NCBI RefSeq assembly: GCF_016025525.2
Contig: NZ_JACSGR010000010.1
Coordinates: 1 to 40,894 of the forward strand
DNA length: 40,894 nucleotides
Direction: 5' to 3'
Origin: Eikenella glucosivorans
GTDB taxonomy: Bacteria > Pseudomonadota > Gammaproteobacteria > Burkholderiales > Neisseriaceae
The notes under the pieces are model-generated. The model did no database searches, was not told where the DNA came from, and saw only the letters and a program-made list of their open reading frames with translations. Shown in pieces: positions 38,542 to 40,894 of the stretch. The stretch's first letter is position 1, and each line of letters begins with the position of its first letter. The position numbers and the translations under genes were made by a program.

Positions 38542-40740
38542 TTACAGGGCTTCCAGTTTGGCAAATTTGGTGTCGAGCACTTTTATGCCCTGTTTGCCGA
38601 AGTTGACGGTGAGGCGGGCACCGTCGGCTTTGCGTTCGCCTTCAATGATGACTCCGGTGCCGAATTTGGCGTGGCGCACGTTTTGGCCGAGGCTGAAGCC
38701 GCCATAATCGGCAGGCTCGGCCCATTCAGGCTGCGGCTCCGACCTGCCCCGCGGCGGGACGCCTTCAGGCACAGGGAAACGCGGCTTCAACACTGGGGTG
38801 AGCAGGTGCAGCAGATCGGGCGGGATTTCTTCCACGAAACGCGACACGGTGCCGTAGTGGGTTTGGCCGTGCAGCATACGCTGCTGCGCCATGCTGATGT
38901 AGAGCCGTTTGCGCGCGCGCGTGATGGCCACATACATCAGCCGCCGTTCTTCTTCCAGCCCGCCGTGTTCGGCCAAACTCAGCTCGCTGGGGAAACGGCC
39001 TTCCTCCATGCCGGTGAGGAACACGGCGTCGAACTCCAGGCCTTTGGCGGCGTGCACGGTCATCAGCTGCACGGCAGATTCGTTGGCGCCGGCCTGGTTT
39101 TCGCCGGATTCGAGTGCGGCGTTGCTCAAAAAAGCGAGCACGGGGAAGGCGGGGTTGCTTACCTCATCGGCGGGCAGGGTTTCGAAATTGCTGTCTTCGG
39201 GGCGAAACTCTTCGGCAGCGCGGATGAGCTCGTCTAAGTTGTCGAGGCGGTCTTGGTGGTCGCCTTTTTGGGTTTGGTAGTGCTCATACAGGCCGCTGGC
39301 GTGTACGGCTTCAGACACGTTTTCAGGTAGCCTCAGCTGGCCGATTTGCGTCCGCAGGCCTTCAATCAGGTGCACGAAGGCGGCCACTTTGCCGTTTTTC
39401 ACCGCCACGCGGCAGGCTGCCTGCCACAGCGAGGCGCCCTCTTCCGCCGCCGCAGCCTGAATATTTTCCACCGTGCGGCTGCCGATGCCGCGCGCGGGCA
39501 CGTTGATCACGCGCAGCAGGGCATTATCGTCTTCGGGGTTCACCGCCAGCCGCAGATAAGCCAGCGCATGCTTCACTTCCTGGCGCTCGTAAAAACGCAG
39601 TCCGCCGTAAATCTTATACGGCAGCCCGGCGCGGAACAGTGCCTGTTCCAGCACGCGCGACTGGGCGTTGCCGCGGTAGAGCACGGCCATGTGCTCCAAA
39701 TCCATGCCTTCGCGGTGCAGCGCTTTGATTTCGTCCACCACGAATCCTGCTTCTTCGCCGTCGGTAAAGGCGGAGAGGAAGCGGATTTTCTCGCCGCTTT
39801 CGGCTTCGGTGCGCAGGTTTTTGCCGAGGCGGCCGTCGTTGTGCTCGATTACGGCATTGGCGGCGGAGAGGATGTTGCCCACCGAGCGGTAGTTCTGCTC
39901 CAGCTTGATGGGGGAGGCTACCTGAAATTCGCGCATGAAGTCGGCCATATTGCCCACGCGCGCGCCGCGGAAACGGTAGATGCTTTGGTCGTCGTCGCCC
40001 ACGGCAAAGACCACGGCGTGCCGGCCGGCGAGGAGTTTCAGCCAGTCGTATTGCAGCTTGTTGGTGTCTTGGAATTCGTCTACCAGAATATGGCTGAAGC
40101 GGTTTTGATAGTGTGTGCACAGCAGTTCGTTGGCAGAGAGCACTTCGTAGCTGCGCAGCATCAGTTCGGCAAAATCGACCACACCTTCCTGCCGGCACAG
40201 GCGGTCGTATTCCGCATAGCATTCTATCAGGCGTTTTTCATACGGATTGCCCGCATGCAGCACTTCGGCACGCAGGCCGGCTTCTTTCTGCGCGTTGATA
40301 AAGCCCTGCAGGGCGCGTGGGGCGATGATTTCTTCGGCGATGTTCAGGGATTTGAGCAGGCGTTTGACAAGTGCCAGCTGATCGCTGCTGTCTAAAATTT
40401 GAAACGAGGCGGGCAGGCCGGCATCTTTGTGGTGCAGGCGCAAAAAACGGTGGCACAGGCCGTGGAAGGTGCCCAGCCACATAGCGCGGATGTTGAGCGG
40501 CAGCATGGCCTCCAAGCGGGCGCGCATTTCCTTGGCGGCTTTGTTGGTAAACGTAACCGCCATCACCGAATGCAGATTGGCCTGGCCGGTGTGCAGCAGC
40601 CAGGCGATGCGGGTGGTGAGCACTTTGGTTTTGCCGCTACCGGCACCGGCTAACACCAAAGCAGATTCTGCCGGCCAGGTAACCGCGGAAAGTTGCTCGG
40701 GATTGAGGCCGGCAAGAAGAGAGTTTTGCGGGATGGACAT
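38542..40740 (-). CDS. uvrD: DNA helicase II (UvrD family)
   Basis: Encodes 732 residues. A superfamily 1 3'-5' helicase: Walker A GAGSGKTKVL, motif II VDEFQDTN, motif III VGDDDQSIYRFRGA, motif IV LEQNYRS, motif V VHAAKGLEFDAVFLTG, motif VI YVAITRARKRL. The C-terminal VRHAKFGTGVIIEGE is the Tudor-like domain of UvrD/PcrA. It acts in nucleotide excision and mismatch repair. The start at 40740 gives MSIPQNSLLAGLNPEQ. Two DUS inside encode FQVA (39915-39926) and RLPEN (39322-39333). UvrD rather than Rep is judged from the length and the C-terminal domain. Confidence 0.94.
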   Translation of the reverse strand: MSIPQNSLLAGLNPEQLSAVTWPAESALVLAGAGSGKTKVLTTRIAWLLHTGQANLHSVMAVTFTNKAAKEMRARLEAMLPLNIRAMWLGTFHGLCHRFLRLHHKDAGLPASFQILDSSDQLALVKRLLKSLNIAEEIIAPRALQGFINAQKEAGLRAEVLHAGNPYEKRLIECYAEYDRLCRQEGVVDFAELMLRSYEVLSANELLCTHYQNRFSHILVDEFQDTNKLQYDWLKLLAGRHAVVFAVGDDDQSIYRFRGARVGNMADFMREFQVASPIKLEQNYRSVGNILSAANAVIEHNDGRLGKNLRTEAESGEKIRFLSAFTDGEEAGFVVDEIKALHREGMDLEHMAVLYRGNAQSRVLEQALFRAGLPYKIYGGLRFYERQEVKHALAYLRLAVNPEDDNALLRVINVPARGIGSRTVENIQAAAAEEGASLWQAACRVAVKNGKVAAFVHLIEGLRTQIGQLRLPENVSEAVHASGLYEHYQTQKGDHQDRLDNLDELIRAAEEFRPEDSNFETLPADEVSNPAFPVLAFLSNAALESGENQAGANESAVQLMTVHAAKGLEFDAVFLTGMEEGRFPSELSLAEHGGLEEERRLMYVAITRARKRLYISMAQQRMLHGQTHYGTVSRFVEEIPPDLLHLLTPVLKPRFPVPEGVPPRGRSEPQPEWAEPADYGGFSLGQNVRHAKFGTGVIIEGERKADGARLTVNFGKQGIKVLDTKFAKLEAL

Positions 40741-40861
40741 CTGCGCGATATGAAAGGGATGGCTGGGAAAAAGCAGATTATAGCAGCAAAGGCTACCTGA
40801 AATTTCCCCTCTATCTCCTTCCAATTATTTTCATCTTTACTTATTTTCATCAGGCAAAAGC

Positions 40862-40887
40862 ATACCCCGGCTGTTTGGCCGGGGTAT
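40862..40887 (-). terminator. Strong hairpin at the window edge
   Basis: ATACCCCGGC (40862-40871) and GCCGGGGTAT (40878-40887) form a 10-bp stem with a 6-base loop; on the minus strand GCTTTTGCC follows. Probably ends a minus-strand gene lying beyond the window. Confidence 0.7.
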
Positions 40888-40894
40888 CGTATAA

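Larger units (their letters stand above)
65..40801. repeat. Eikenella-type DNA uptake sequences (AG-eikDUS), window-wide family
   Basis: About 70 exact copies of AGGCTACCTGAA or its complement were counted by hand, roughly one per 570 bp. Most lie in gaps, often as inverted pairs. Exact in-gene copies: aroE 2280, mpl 9061, folP 31985, rtcB2 34422 and 34502, prfH 36172, uvrD 39322 and 39915; the methyltransferase ends inside 11473. Isolated copies also lie at 3198, 3763, 4051, 6132, 6936, 8027, 9631, 12440, 30034, 30156, 32503 and 40790. DUS is recognised by the minor pilin ComP during natural transformation. The long genes for lysine decarboxylase, the TonB receptor, mutY, pheA and murA contain none. 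Confidence 0.95.

Overview
This window is chromosomal DNA from a betaproteobacterium of the family Neisseriaceae, most likely the genus Eikenella. The main evidence is a 12-mer, AGGCTACCTGAA, present in about 70 exact copies (my hand count, both strands). It is the DNA uptake sequence (DUS) dialect known as AG-eikDUS. The canonical Neisseria dialect ATGCCGTCTGAA was not seen. Most of the DNA is GC-rich housekeeping sequence, and many DUS copies sit as inverted pairs in intergenic gaps. A lysine decarboxylase gene, a classic Eikenella trait, fits the same assignment.

Layout. 1-2750: a DUF6348-like protein, a Bax-inhibitor-1 family membrane protein and aroE. 2750-5432: the first copy of a 295-bp dispersed repeat, then queF and a queuosine-precursor transporter gene. 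Each of these two genes follows its own preQ1-I riboswitch, and a small ORF and an AT-rich foreign-looking gene lie between them. 5494-11483: hypothetical, YgjP-like metallopeptidase, flavodoxin-like protein (minus strand), mpl, a secreted protein and a methyltransferase. 11817-15110: a BolA-family gene, the second repeat copy, an EEP-family nuclease, rpmE and murA. 15561-18566: pheA, two tandem secreted cysteine-rich paralogues and a LOG-family gene. 18567-21656: a long structured leader, a CadA-type lysine decarboxylase and its terminator. 21926-24680: ssb, a YajR-like MFS transporter and a lytic transglycosylase (minus strand). 25057-30027: DUF1289, a DMT transporter, a TonB-dependent heme-type receptor and mutY. 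30232-33515: an RlmL-type rRNA methyltransferase, folP and a Roadblock/LC7 protein. 33797-36554: a leader ORF and a three-gene rtcB2 - unknown - prfH operon. 36772-40740: tRNA-Phe, a zinc-type anti-sigma and ECF sigma pair, a HIT protein and uvrD.

How the genes work together. The queF and transporter genes are linked by queuosine metabolism through shared ligand-sensing leaders. mpl and murA serve peptidoglycan recycling and synthesis, and aroE and pheA serve aromatic amino acid synthesis. rtcB2 and prfH belong to a known ribosome rescue and rRNA repair pair. Here an uncharacterised protein is translationally coupled between them, and a 16-codon ORF with a near-ideal ribosome binding site lies upstream. 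I consider this the strongest candidate for an undescribed system in the window.

Other points of interest are: a lysine decarboxylase that appears to lack the arginines that bind ppGpp in the E. coli enzyme; a preQ1 riboswitch with an extra hairpin; a Fur-type promoter followed by an intrinsic terminator ahead of the TonB receptor; and two repeat families beyond DUS. All family assignments come from reading the sequence and from memory; no searches were run.
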